Assembly: GCF_029623955.1 (NCBI RefSeq)
Contig: NZ_JARSBP010000002.1
Coordinates: forward strand, 1,488,001-1,552,000
DNA length: 64,000 bases
Source of the DNA: Mycobacterium sp. 236(2023)
GTDB lineage: Bacteria > Actinomycetota > Actinomycetes > Mycobacteriales > Mycobacteriaceae
Direction of reading: 5' to 3'
Notes under the pieces: model-generated
What the model was told of the DNA's origin: nothing
Databases searched by the model: none
Seen by the model: the letters and a program-made list of their open reading frames with translations, nothing else
In this document: one piece after another, positions 1 to 8,081 of the stretch
How the letters are laid out: every line of letters begins with the position of its first letter
Position numbering within the stretch: the first letter of the stretch is position 1
Translations under genes and position numbers: made by a program

Positions 1-267
1 TCATCGGTGCTGTGGGAGCGCTACCAGACTTTCGGTGAGGCGGCCGTCGACCAACGAGTCACCGACAACGCGCTGTTCACCGAACTCGATCAGCCACGTG
101 TAGGACGGTATCTGGCGGCGGGTCTGCCGCTGTCGATCGACGGCACCTATCCGCCCGCGGTGCCTGCCCCCGCACTGGGCGACGACACCGACACCGTCCT
201 CGCAGAATGGCTTTCCCTGGGACGCAACGAGATCGAAGAACTCAGAAGATCGGGCACGGTGGCATGA
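1..267 (+). CDS. Class III (CaiB/BaiF) CoA-transferase, C-terminal fragment
   Basis: The reading frame is already open at base 1 and ends at the TGA at 265-267, so only the last 88 residues are in the window. The visible part carries the usual end of CaiB/BaiF-family CoA-transferases: a segment listing the partner positions (DQPRVGRYLAAGLPL), a proline-rich stretch (PPAVPAPALGDDTD) and a final helix ending in LSLGRNEIEELRRSGTVA, which matches the family's closing 'gl..eeI..L...Gvi' pattern. These enzymes move CoA between carboxylic acids in the cytoplasm. The stop overlaps the start of the thioesterase gene by four bases (ATGA), so the two are probably cotranscribed. The catalytic aspartate lies outside the window. 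Confidence 0.75.
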   Translation, partial: SSVLWERYQTFGEAAVDQRVTDNALFTELDQPRVGRYLAAGLPLSIDGTYPPAVPAPALGDDTDTVLAEWLSLGRNEIEELRRSGTVA

Positions 268-1085
268 GCCGGCTTCTCGACCTCCTCGACGTCACCGAGA
301 CAGGGACGGACACGTTCAGAGGACCCGCCAGCGGCCCGGAGGGTAAACGCGCATACGGCGGCCAACTGGTTGCGCAGAGCCTGGCTGCGGCCGCGCGCAC
401 CGTCGACGTGGTCAAGGCGCCGACCCTGATGCATCTGCAGTTCCTGCGTGGGGGCGAGGCGGGAGATCCTCTCGATTACGGCGTGACACGCACCTACGAC
501 GGCCGGACGGCGTCGTCGCGGCGGGTTGACGCACACCAGAGCGGGCGCCTGCTGACCACGGCCACAGTGTCTTTCGCCGCGCCGCTGCCCGGCCCCGAGC
601 ACGGCCGCCGTGACACGATGCCCGAGGACCCGGAATCGCTGCCGTCCACCGGGCCGGCCGGGCCCGCACCGTCGATGCCGCTCGACGAGTTCGACATCCG
701 CCTCGTCGACGAGAACTCGGGCGAGGCCTTCGTGCGCCGCCTCTGGTGGCGTGTCACCGTCGACCTGCCTGATGATCCGTTGCTGCACACGCTGATCGCC
801 GTCTACGTCACCGACGTCTATCTGATCGACCCCGCGCTGAAGGTGCACGGCCATTCGATGCGGTCACGCACCCACCGCAGCGGCACCACCGATTCATCGG
901 TGTGGTTTCACGGCGACGTGCGCGCAGACCGGTGGAACCTGCTGGAATGCCGGTCCCCGGCCGCGGCGCGGGGGCGTGGCGTCGTCACCGCCAGCCTGAT
1001 CGGTCAGGACGGCGTCGTCGCCGCGACTCTGGTTCAGGAAGGACTCATCGCAGAGCGGGAGCCTGCGCCCGATCCGGCGGGCTGA
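264..1085 (+). CDS. Acyl-CoA thioesterase II (TesB-like, double hotdog)
   Basis: A 273-residue protein that would hydrolyse acyl-CoA to free acid and CoA. The start is set at the ATG at 264, which overlaps the upstream CoA-transferase stop. The first hotdog has the YGGQLVAQSL segment near residues 31-40 and an FLRGG strand; the second ends in VVAATLVQEGLI. E. coli TesB uses Asp, Thr and Gln; here an Asp near residue 210 lies in TDSSVWFHG (the family usually has LDHS) and a Gln near residue 258 is present. The 3' end overlaps the convergent adenylation-acyltransferase gene by 52 bases. Pairing with a CoA-transferase suggests acyl-CoA turnover, but the substrate is unknown. Confidence 0.8.
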   Translation: MSRLLDLLDVTETGTDTFRGPASGPEGKRAYGGQLVAQSLAAAARTVDVVKAPTLMHLQFLRGGEAGDPLDYGVTRTYDGRTASSRRVDAHQSGRLLTTATVSFAAPLPGPEHGRRDTMPEDPESLPSTGPAGPAPSMPLDEFDIRLVDENSGEAFVRRLWWRVTVDLPDDPLLHTLIAVYVTDVYLIDPALKVHGHSMRSRTHRSGTTDSSVWFHGDVRADRWNLLECRSPAAARGRGVVTASLIGQDGVVAATLVQEGLIAEREPAPDPAG

Positions 1086-3544
1086 ATTCTGCGCTCACGC
1101 AACCACTGGCGCGCCAGCGTCACCACCGCCGTCAGGGCGACCCCGACCACGATCGACGCGACGACGCCAGAGAGCCGATGGTCGGCGAAGAGCGGATAGA
1201 CCTGATAGTGCGTCAGGTAGATGACCAGGGATGCCTCGGCCACGACGCCGGCTGCCACGGCTACTCCGGACGGGCAGCGCAGGGCGGGCAGCCAGATCAG
1301 CAGCGCGAGCCCGCCGAGCACCAGCAGCTCGCGCAGGGTGTTGCCGAAATATCCGTGCAGTCCGATGGCCAGCACCACGGTTACCGCTGCGCGCTGCGCG
1401 ACCGTCGTCGCCTTCGCCGCGGCCCAGCCGACAGCGAAGAACCAGAAGGCCAGGACCGTGAACCAGGCTTCGCGTCCCAACCCGAGGCCGAGCACGTCGT
1501 AGCGCAACGCCATGCCGACGGCCAGGAACACCGCCGCCGTCGCGAACGGACGTCGCCGTTCGATGCGGTCCATCGCCGGTAGCCAGAACACCGTCGCCAG
1601 CGCGATCAACGTCCACACCAGCACTTCGACGAACCACAGCCGTCCCGCCGTCATGCTGCCGTCCGGACCGAGAAACTTGTTGGCCAGCAACAGATTGGTC
1701 GGGTGGTAGTCGTCGGTCACCATCAGCGTGAACGCAACCCACGCCACCGTGGGCACCGCGATCCACGCGATGGTGGTGCGCAGGTGGCGACTGCGAACCG
1801 ACCTCGGCAACGGGGTCAGGCAGAACCGGCCGAAGTTGTATCCGGCGACGCCGAGCAGGATGTGAGCACCGCCCCACAACTCGAACAGGTCGGCGTGGGA
1901 CCCGACGATGAGGATGATCGCCGCGGCTCGTAACGCCACACTTGTCTCCAGCGAGCTGCCCCACGACTGCCACCACCGACGTTTCGGGGCGGGAGTTGCG
2001 GCCAGCTCGCGCAACGTCATTCGCTGCCAGCCGACGGGCAGTCCACCGAGCGCGCGCTCGAGCCGCACCGACATCGTCACGTAGGTCAGGGAGTTCCCGC
2101 CGAGTTCGATGAAGCTGGCGTCGTCGTCGACATCGTCGGGACACAGCTGCAATACGTCGGCGAACAACGCGCGCAGGTCGCCGTCGGTTTCCGGTGGACC
2201 GGCGGCGTCCGCCGCGAGGATGCGCGCCGTCGGATAGTCCGGCTTTCCTGACGGCAGCTGGGGGAGTTCCGCGACCACCACGGCATCCACCGCACCGGCC
2301 GGTACGCCCGCAGCGGCGGCCGCCGCGCTGCGCACGACCGACGGTTCGTGGCCCCCGGTGGCGACGACGGCGAGCCGATCGCCGACGTCGGTGCACAACG
2401 CAGGAACCCCGCCCTCGCGCAGCGTGGACTCGAGCTGCTGCAGGTCGATGCGCAGCCCGAACATCTTGACGAAACGGCTTCTGCGGCCCACGACTTCGAA
2501 GAGCCCGTCGTCGCTCTGACGGGCGATGTCTCCGGTGTGCAGCTCGCTCAGCGTCCGTCCGAGCGCGAAATCGTCGGGGGAGTACGCGTAACCCATCATG
2601 ACGTTGCGGCCGCGATAGACCAGTTCACCGATTCCTTCGTCGGGGAATTCGTCCACCGGTTCGATCGAGAATTCCCCACCGGGAATCGGGACCCCGATCG
2701 CCGTGGGTCGGTGCCGCGCGAGATTCGGCGGCAGATAAGCCATGCGGGAGGTCGCCTCCGTCGCGCCGTACATGACGAAGAGCTGCCATCCTTTGTGGTC
2801 GGCGACCGCCGCGAAGTGCTGGATCCGCTCCGGTGCCATCCTGCCGCCGGCCTGCGTGAGGTAACGCAGATGGGGGAGATCCATCGCTGCGAAGCCGGTG
2901 CGTTCGAGAAGTTCGAACGTGTAGGGGACGCCGGCGAACGAGGTGCCCCTGTGGCGGCGGAACAGGGTCCAGAACTCCGGATCCGCGACGGAGCGTTCGG
3001 TGAGGATCAGAGCCCCGCCCGCCAACAGGTGGCTGTGGACGACGGACAGGCCGTAGCAGTACGACATCGGCAACGTCGTTGCCGCGCGGTCATTTTCGTC
3101 GATGCGCAGGTATTCGGCGATGGCCGCCGCGTTGTCGATCAGATTGGTGCACGAGAGCCGGACCAGTTTCGGGGACCCGGTGCTTCCCGACGTCGACATC
3201 AGGAGGGCTAGGTCGTCGTGAAAGACGTGACCGCCCCCGGCGAGGACGTGGACACCGGCGCCGTCGGCGACCACGTCGGGACGGTACGTGGCGATCATGT
3301 TGGTGTGGTCGCGCCCTGCGGGCACGGGCAATGCGACGTGATGCCCGGCGAGCGTGCCGAGATACCGAACCAGTGTGGCGATGTCGTTGCGTGTCTCGAC
3401 GAGCACCAGCTTGCGACGGGGACCGAGCCCTGCGGCGAACGTGTCCACCCGGTCGGCGAGCTGGGAGTACGTCAGCTGCTCGGACTCGGTCACTACCGCG
3501 ATGCGATCTCCGTGGCCGCGCAGATGGTCGAGCAGCGAGTACAT
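1034..3544 (-). CDS. Adenylation-carrier-membrane acyltransferase fusion protein
   Basis: An 836-residue three-part protein. Residues about 10-440 are an AMP-binding (ANL) adenylation domain with the P-loop STSGSTGSP (117-125), MYGATEAT (258-265), HTGD (336-339) and the C-terminal catalytic lysine in LPSGKPDY (K434). Residues about 455-510 are a phosphopantetheine carrier domain with the attachment serine in LGGNSL (S485). Residues about 530-815 are a polytopic acyltransferase-3 domain, with the characteristic Arg and His near its first helix (ALRAAAIILIVGSH, R539 and H550). The inferred job is to activate a carboxylic acid, load it on the carrier and transfer it to an acceptor at the membrane, possibly a cell-surface sugar. 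Domain assignment is firm; substrate and acceptor are unknown. Confidence 0.82.
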   Translation of the reverse strand: MYSLLDHLRGHGDRIAVVTESEQLTYSQLADRVDTFAAGLGPRRKLVLVETRNDIATLVRYLGTLAGHHVALPVPAGRDHTNMIATYRPDVVADGAGVHVLAGGGHVFHDDLALLMSTSGSTGSPKLVRLSCTNLIDNAAAIAEYLRIDENDRAATTLPMSYCYGLSVVHSHLLAGGALILTERSVADPEFWTLFRRHRGTSFAGVPYTFELLERTGFAAMDLPHLRYLTQAGGRMAPERIQHFAAVADHKGWQLFVMYGATEATSRMAYLPPNLARHRPTAIGVPIPGGEFSIEPVDEFPDEGIGELVYRGRNVMMGYAYSPDDFALGRTLSELHTGDIARQSDDGLFEVVGRRSRFVKMFGLRIDLQQLESTLREGGVPALCTDVGDRLAVVATGGHEPSVVRSAAAAAAGVPAGAVDAVVVAELPQLPSGKPDYPTARILAADAAGPPETDGDLRALFADVLQLCPDDVDDDASFIELGGNSLTYVTMSVRLERALGGLPVGWQRMTLRELAATPAPKRRWWQSWGSSLETSVALRAAAIILIVGSHADLFELWGGAHILLGVAGYNFGRFCLTPLPRSVRSRHLRTTIAWIAVPTVAWVAFTLMVTDDYHPTNLLLANKFLGPDGSMTAGRLWFVEVLVWTLIALATVFWLPAMDRIERRRPFATAAVFLAVGMALRYDVLGLGLGREAWFTVLAFWFFAVGWAAAKATTVAQRAAVTVVLAIGLHGYFGNTLRELLVLGGLALLIWLPALRCPSGVAVAAGVVAEASLVIYLTHYQVYPLFADHRLSGVVASIVVGVALTAVVTLARQWLRERRIQPAGSGAGSRSAMSPS

Positions 3545-3584
3545 CGGGTGAGGATACCCTCACCGCTCTGGGGCGCCGCTGCGA

Positions 3585-4421
3585 TTACATCCGGCTGTAC
3601 CGGCTCCTGATGAAGCTGTAGGCGCCGAAGGCGGCGATGCCCACCGCGGCCGCGATGAGCAGGAACTTGCCGAACGGCGCCTGCCCCAACGTCTTGACGG
3701 CCGCGTCCAGGCCGGTGGCTTTCGACGGGTCAGCCGCAACGGAGGCCCAGATGACGAGGAGTCCCGCGCCGCCGAGGACAAGGCCCTTGGCGACGTAACC
3801 CGTGACTCCGATAGCGGTGATCGCCCTGCCTCCCGACACTGTCAACTCGTCGAGGAACTTCTCCGAGGCGCCTTTGTACACGTGGTAGGCGCCCACCGCG
3901 GCAACACCGATGCCGACGCCGATCAAAAGCGCTTTACCCCAGGATGATTGCATCAGCTGCGCCGAGAGGCCCGCGTTCTGCTGGGCGTTCGACTGGCCGC
4001 CACCCATCGCGAAACGTGCGGCGGAGAAGGCAATCGCAAAGTTGACGATCGCGAGACCCAGCGCTTTGAGCCGCTTCCAACCGGGCTTGTCCTCGCCGTC
4101 TCTGGGTTTGGAGCCCATGATCGCCTCGGCGACGTACCACAGCCCGAGCGCGACGAGGCCGGCTGTGGCTACCCACAGCATGATCGCGCCGCCGGTCTGG
4201 CTCCCGAGGGTCGCCAGCGCCCCGGACTGATCGGCGTTTCCGCCTCCGCCCCCGACGAACGCGAGCCTCGCGATGATGTAGCCGACGAGAAGGTGAAGCA
4301 CCCCGCTGGCTGCGAAGCCGACACGGGCGAGTTTCTCCAATGTGTTGCTGTCGGTCGCGCGATCGGCAGCGCCGTGTAGTGAGCGCGGCATCGATCCCCC
4401 TGGGGTCCGGGTGGCCATCAT
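3585..4421 (-). CDS. DUF1206 membrane protein
   Basis: A 278-residue integral membrane protein made of three related units, each with two hydrophobic helices (starting near residues 28, 115 and 195). Each unit begins with a similar phrase such as LARVGFAASGVLHLLVGY, LKALGLAIVNFAIAFSAARF or RAITAIGVTGYVAKGLVLGG, which is the repeat structure of DUF1206. A charged linker around residues 90-110 (GSKPRDGEDKPGWKRL) is probably cytoplasmic. Two adjacent ATG codons follow a good AGGAGGA ribosome site on the minus strand. The biochemical function of this family is not established. It stands alone, about 40 bases downstream of the fusion gene start, and is divergent from the ABC operon. Confidence 0.72.
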   Translation of the reverse strand: MMATRTPGGSMPRSLHGAADRATDSNTLEKLARVGFAASGVLHLLVGYIIARLAFVGGGGGNADQSGALATLGSQTGGAIMLWVATAGLVALGLWYVAEAIMGSKPRDGEDKPGWKRLKALGLAIVNFAIAFSAARFAMGGGQSNAQQNAGLSAQLMQSSWGKALLIGVGIGVAAVGAYHVYKGASEKFLDELTVSGGRAITAIGVTGYVAKGLVLGGAGLLVIWASVAADPSKATGLDAAVKTLGQAPFGKFLLIAAAVGIAAFGAYSFIRSRYSRM

Positions 4422-4517
4422 GTCCTCCTGGTCGGCTGATGGTGGCGTGTACCCCAGATTTGACGTTGGTGAAACCGCGTTTCCCCGAGTCGTCGACGTC
4501 GTGACCGGGATCCCAGC

Positions 4518-4590
4518 TTTGTGTACAAAATCAACACGTGCCCCCGTAATTGTGGCAAAAACTGTTGACCACGCACCAGATTGTATGCAA
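4518..4590. promoter_or_regulatory. Putative GntR-type operators upstream of the ABC/CoA operon
   Basis: Two AT-rich inverted repeats lie in an otherwise GC-rich intergenic region. TTTGT-GT-ACAAA (4518-4529) is perfect; TTGTATGCAA (4581-4590) has one mismatched pair. GntR regulators of the FadR/FCD group commonly bind TTGTATACAA-like palindromes, and the last gene of the downstream operon encodes such a regulator, so these are natural autoregulatory sites. A possible -35 element TTGACC sits at 4565-4570 between them. Inference only; no footprint evidence. Confidence 0.45.
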
Positions 4591-4634
4591 CATTGAATTT
4601 AGATATGGCTCAGATCACAGTTCGGAGGGTTGTC

Positions 4635-5624
4635 ATGCGCCGATGCATGAGTGTCATCGCCGCGGTCGGTGCGACCGCGCTCGTCCTCAGTGGTTGCGGG
4701 GGATCAGGGTCGGAGTCCGCCGGCGGGCCGGCGGGCATCGAGATTTCCGTGACCCACCCCGACGACCTGTACGGCCTTCCCTGGAAGGTGGGGCAGGCGC
4801 AGGGATTCTTCGAAGAATCCGGTGTCACCATCGCCAAGATCGTCCCCGCGGAGGGCGGTGGCACGACACTGCAGAACGTGGTTGCCGGGCGCCTCCCGTT
4901 CGGCGAGGTCGCGACAGGCGCAGTGGTGAAAGGCTTCCAGGAGGGCGCCCCGGTCCAGGCGATCGGCGGAGGAGTCCAGTCGGTCTCTGACGTCCTCTGG
5001 GTCGCCCTCGACTCGTCGCCGCTGACGTCGGTCGAACAGACCGCGAACACACGGTGGGGTTTCACCAACCCCGGCTCGGTCACCGAAGCCATGTCCTTCC
5101 TCGTGCCCGAGGCCGCCGGCATCGGCGGCGTGGAACGAAAGTCCACCGGCGGATCCGGAGCGGGCATCGCACTCCTCGAAGCCAACGAGGTCGACGTCGC
5201 CTACGCTTCGCCCCGGACGGTCGCTGAGCAGAAGGGGGCGCTGAAAGTCGTTGTCGACAGCGCCGATTTCGTGCCTGTCTATCAGCAGACCGTGATCGTC
5301 AGCGGACGCGACTACGCGCAGAAGAATCCCGAACAGGCCCGCGCACTTCTGGACGGCTACGCCAAATCGGTCACGTGGATCACCGAGAACCCCGCGGAAG
5401 CGGCCAAATTGTGGGCCGACTCCACCGACATCGACCCGCAGGTCGCCACCGACCTGGTGACCAACGCCGTCGAGGCCGGCCATTGGAGCGTGTCGTTCAA
5501 CCCTGAAGCACTCAACTCGGCGGCCAAGGGCCTGGCGCTCACCGACGGCATCGAGTCCGTCGACTGGAACTCCCTCGCGACCACCGAGTACCTCCCCGAC
5601 AACGACAAGGGTCAACTTCCATGA
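4635..5624 (+). CDS. ABC transporter substrate-binding lipoprotein (SsuA/NMT1-like)
   Basis: A 329-residue extracytoplasmic solute receptor. The start is the ATG at 4635 rather than an upstream in-frame ATG at 4581, because GGAGGG stands 5 bases before it and a proper lipoprotein signal follows: Arg-Arg, a hydrophobic core and the lipobox LVLSGC with the lipidated Cys at residue 21. The mature part begins with a glycine/serine linker and has the NMT1/THI5/SsuA-type fold signals (LPWKVGQAQGFFEESGVTI; later ALLEANEVDVAYASP). Such receptors bring small organic compounds (sulfonates, nitrate, pyrimidines, aromatic acids) to the permease. It overlaps the ATPase gene by four bases. The ligand is unknown; downstream CoA enzymes suggest a carboxylic acid. 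Confidence 0.85.
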   Translation: MRRCMSVIAAVGATALVLSGCGGSGSESAGGPAGIEISVTHPDDLYGLPWKVGQAQGFFEESGVTIAKIVPAEGGGTTLQNVVAGRLPFGEVATGAVVKGFQEGAPVQAIGGGVQSVSDVLWVALDSSPLTSVEQTANTRWGFTNPGSVTEAMSFLVPEAAGIGGVERKSTGGSGAGIALLEANEVDVAYASPRTVAEQKGALKVVVDSADFVPVYQQTVIVSGRDYAQKNPEQARALLDGYAKSVTWITENPAEAAKLWADSTDIDPQVATDLVTNAVEAGHWSVSFNPEALNSAAKGLALTDGIESVDWNSLATTEYLPDNDKGQLP

Positions 5625-6403
5625 CAGGCTCCGAGGTCAAAGTTCGCGGCGTGGAACGCCATTTCGGTGACGTCCACGCCCTCGCCCACACCGATCTGAC
5701 GTTGGAGGCGGGCTCCTTCACCGCTCTTGTCGGACCGTCGGGGTGCGGCAAGTCGACTCTGCTCGACATCATCGGCGGGCTACAGACGCCGTCTTCGGGT
5801 GAGGTCACGTTCGACGGAGTCCGGCAGGGCGGACCGCGCCGCCAGACAGGCATCGTGTTCCAGGAGGCCGCGGTCCTACCGTGGCGGACAGTCCTCGACA
5901 ACGCCGCCTTCGCGCTGGAAACCCAAGGAGTGCCCAAGAAAGAACGTCGCCGCATCGCTGAGGACACACTGCGCCGCGTCGGACTGTCCCGGTTCGCCGG
6001 CTCCTACCCACACCAACTTTCCGGCGGCATGCGGCAGCGCACGGCCATTGCCCGCGTGCTGTCGACGCAGCCGGACCTGATCCTGGCAGACGAACCGTTC
6101 GGCGCACTCGATGAGCAGACCCGCACCGTGCTCGGTCTCGAACTCCTGAAAGTGGTGCGCGACAGCGGGACCACAGTGCTGTTCGTGACACACAGCATCT
6201 CCGAGGCTGTCCTGTTGTCCGACCGCGTACTCGTGATGAGCGCTCGTCCCGGCACGATCCTGGACGACTTCATGGTGGACCTGCCGTCGGAGCGCAGCCC
6301 CGATCTGCTCGGCTCGCCCGAAGCGGCACGGTTGGTCGAACAGGTGTGGCAGAAGATTCGTGGCGAAGCCGAGCGGGCCATGGCCGAACAGGCGGCACCG
6401 TGA
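5621..6403 (+). CDS. ABC transporter ATP-binding protein (SsuB/TauB-like)
   Basis: A 260-residue cytoplasmic ATPase powering the importer. Walker A GPSGCGKST is at residues 38-46, the Q-loop near 81, the signature LSGGMRQR at 133-140, and Walker B LILADEP with the catalytic Glu at 153-159, followed by a D-loop (GALDE) and a switch His in FVTHSISEA. The sequence resembles the nitrate/sulfonate/taurine group. Both ends overlap their neighbours by four bases (ATGA upstream, GTGA downstream), so translation is coupled within the operon. Confidence 0.9.
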   Translation: MTGSEVKVRGVERHFGDVHALAHTDLTLEAGSFTALVGPSGCGKSTLLDIIGGLQTPSSGEVTFDGVRQGGPRRQTGIVFQEAAVLPWRTVLDNAAFALETQGVPKKERRRIAEDTLRRVGLSRFAGSYPHQLSGGMRQRTAIARVLSTQPDLILADEPFGALDEQTRTVLGLELLKVVRDSGTTVLFVTHSISEAVLLSDRVLVMSARPGTILDDFMVDLPSERSPDLLGSPEAARLVEQVWQKIRGEAERAMAEQAAP

Positions 6404-7215
6404 CAGCGCCGGTGGCGGCGACGGCTGCGGCGGCGGACACCACGGCGAAGCCGGAACGCCGGGCGGGCCTGACGGTTCGCGGATGGACGATCGTCATCGC
6501 CGTCGGCACCGCCGTGTTCCTGGAGCTTGCACCGAGAGTCGGTCTGGTGGACCCGTTCTCGGTCATCCCGCTCAGCGAGATGGTCGTTCAACTCGGGAAA
6601 CTGCTGGCGACCGGCGAGTTCTGGACCGAGGCGCTCGTACCGTCGCTGTCGGCCATCGCGCTGGCGTTCGTGCTTGCGATCGTCCTCGGCGTCGTCGTCG
6701 GTATCGTGCTGTGGGAGGCTCGGCCGCTGCGAAGCGTCGTCGAACCGTGGCTCACCATCTACTACGCGATCCCGACCTTCGCGCTGTATCCGCTGATCGT
6801 CGCCGTGCTCGGTGTCGGCCTCCTCCCGATCGTGCTGCTGGGCACCATGTTCGCGATCGTCGTCGTGATCACCTCGACGCTCACCGGGCTCGATGCGACA
6901 TCGAACACCATCGTGCGGCTCGCTAGATCATTGCAGATGAGCAGGTTCGCGAGGGCGACCAAGATCCTGGTGCCCGCCGCGCTGCCCCATATCGTGACCG
7001 GGTCGCGACTTGCCTTGTCCTATGCGCTGATCGGCGTCCTCGCGAGTGAGTTTGTGTTGTCGACGTCGGGCCTCGGGCACTTCATCTCCCGCGCCTACAA
7101 CGACTTCGCCTTCGCCGACATGTACGCAGGCGTGCTGCTGGTGTTCGTTCTGGCCGGGGTGGTCAACGCAGTCTTCGCCTTCGTGGCGAGGCGACAGCCG
7201 GGGGTGGCGCAATGA
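6400..7215 (+). CDS. ABC transporter permease (SsuC-like), first subunit
   Basis: A 271-residue inner-membrane permease of the BPD_transp_1 type with about six transmembrane helices. The GTG at 6400 is taken as start because it forms a GTGA overlap with the ATPase stop; an upstream in-frame GTG at 6346 lies deep inside the ATPase gene. The EAA loop that docks on the ATPase is visible around residues 165-190 (RLARSLQMSRFARATKILV, then PAALPHIVTGSRLAL). An alanine-rich hydrophilic N-terminus of about 30 residues precedes the first helix. It forms the channel with the next permease, which appears frameshifted in this sequence. Confidence 0.87.
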   Translation: MTAPVAATAAAADTTAKPERRAGLTVRGWTIVIAVGTAVFLELAPRVGLVDPFSVIPLSEMVVQLGKLLATGEFWTEALVPSLSAIALAFVLAIVLGVVVGIVLWEARPLRSVVEPWLTIYYAIPTFALYPLIVAVLGVGLLPIVLLGTMFAIVVVITSTLTGLDATSNTIVRLARSLQMSRFARATKILVPAALPHIVTGSRLALSYALIGVLASEFVLSTSGLGHFISRAYNDFAFADMYAGVLLVFVLAGVVNAVFAFVARRQPGVAQ

Positions 7216-8031
7216 GTGCGGTGACAGAACGGGTCGTGACGGCGCGCCCCGAGGTGAAAGGCCCACGGACACAAGCGGTCGGAGCCCTGCGCGGCGTACT
7301 CGGCCTGATGGTGGTGCCCGCGGTGCTCGTCGTCGTCTGGGCGATCGTGGCCGCGGCGCTCGACAGTCTGGTGTTCCCCGGTCCGCTGCAGGCCGTGTCC
7401 GGCCTGATGGAGGACCTGCAGCGCCCGGCCTACCGGGACAGTGTGGTCACTTCGATTCGCCTGCTGGCCATTTCGTGGGTTCTCGCCGCGGTGGTCGGCG
7501 CGGCCGTCGGGTTCGTCCTCGGCCAGTCGCAGTTCTGGTCCAAGGTTTTCCAGACTCCGCTGTTCGCGCTGTACAGCATCCCGAAGGTGACGTTGTATCC
7601 CATCTTCTTGCTGCTGCTCGGTCTCGGTGAGCCCAGCCGCATCGTCTTCGCCTTCCTACACGGCGTCTTCCCGGGTGGCATTGCTCGTGATGGGAGCGAC
7701 CGCGACGCTGGACAGGAAACTGGTGCGGCTCGCGGACGCGCTCGAACTGTCCTGGTGGCAACGGGTCACCAAGATCGTGCTTCCCGCGCTGCTGCCGACG
7801 GTGCTCGTGGCACTGCGGATCAGCTTCGGACTGACGTTCCTCGGTCTCGTGCTCGCCGAGATGTTCAGCGCGGACATCGGATTGGGCCGCGAACTCGTCA
7901 ACAACGTCGCCAACGTGCGGGTCGAGCAGATCGCCGGACAGGTGCTGTTCATCGGCCTGCTCGCGCTCGGTCCTGTGCTGGCGATGCTCGCCATCGAGCG
8001 GCGTGTGAAGGCAAGGATCGGAATCACGTGA
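7212..8031 (+). pseudogene. ABC transporter permease, second subunit, broken by +1 frameshift
   Basis: The first 155 or so codons (from ATG 7212) encode an SsuC-like permease up to ...AFLHGVFP; the rest (VALLVMGATATLDRKLVR onward, including the EAA loop ADALELSWWQRVTKIVLPA) continues in another frame to the TGA at 8029-8031. The break is in the G run at 7673-7675: removing one G restores a 273-codon frame (272 residues), the expected length and a near match in size to its partner permease. The shifted frame then reads on, by chance, into the CoA-transferase frame. Either a real one-base insertion that would disable the importer, or a base-calling error; all other genes of the operon are intact, which favours error or a very recent mutation. 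Confidence 0.8.
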
Positions 8032-8081
8032 GAAACGAGGATGAAGTGTTGGGCAGCTACGGCCGCAAGGAAGACACGGAC

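Noticed and set aside
4704..5615. A 303-codon minus-strand open frame
   Set aside because: Antisense to the substrate-binding lipoprotein gene, which has a signal peptide and lipobox.
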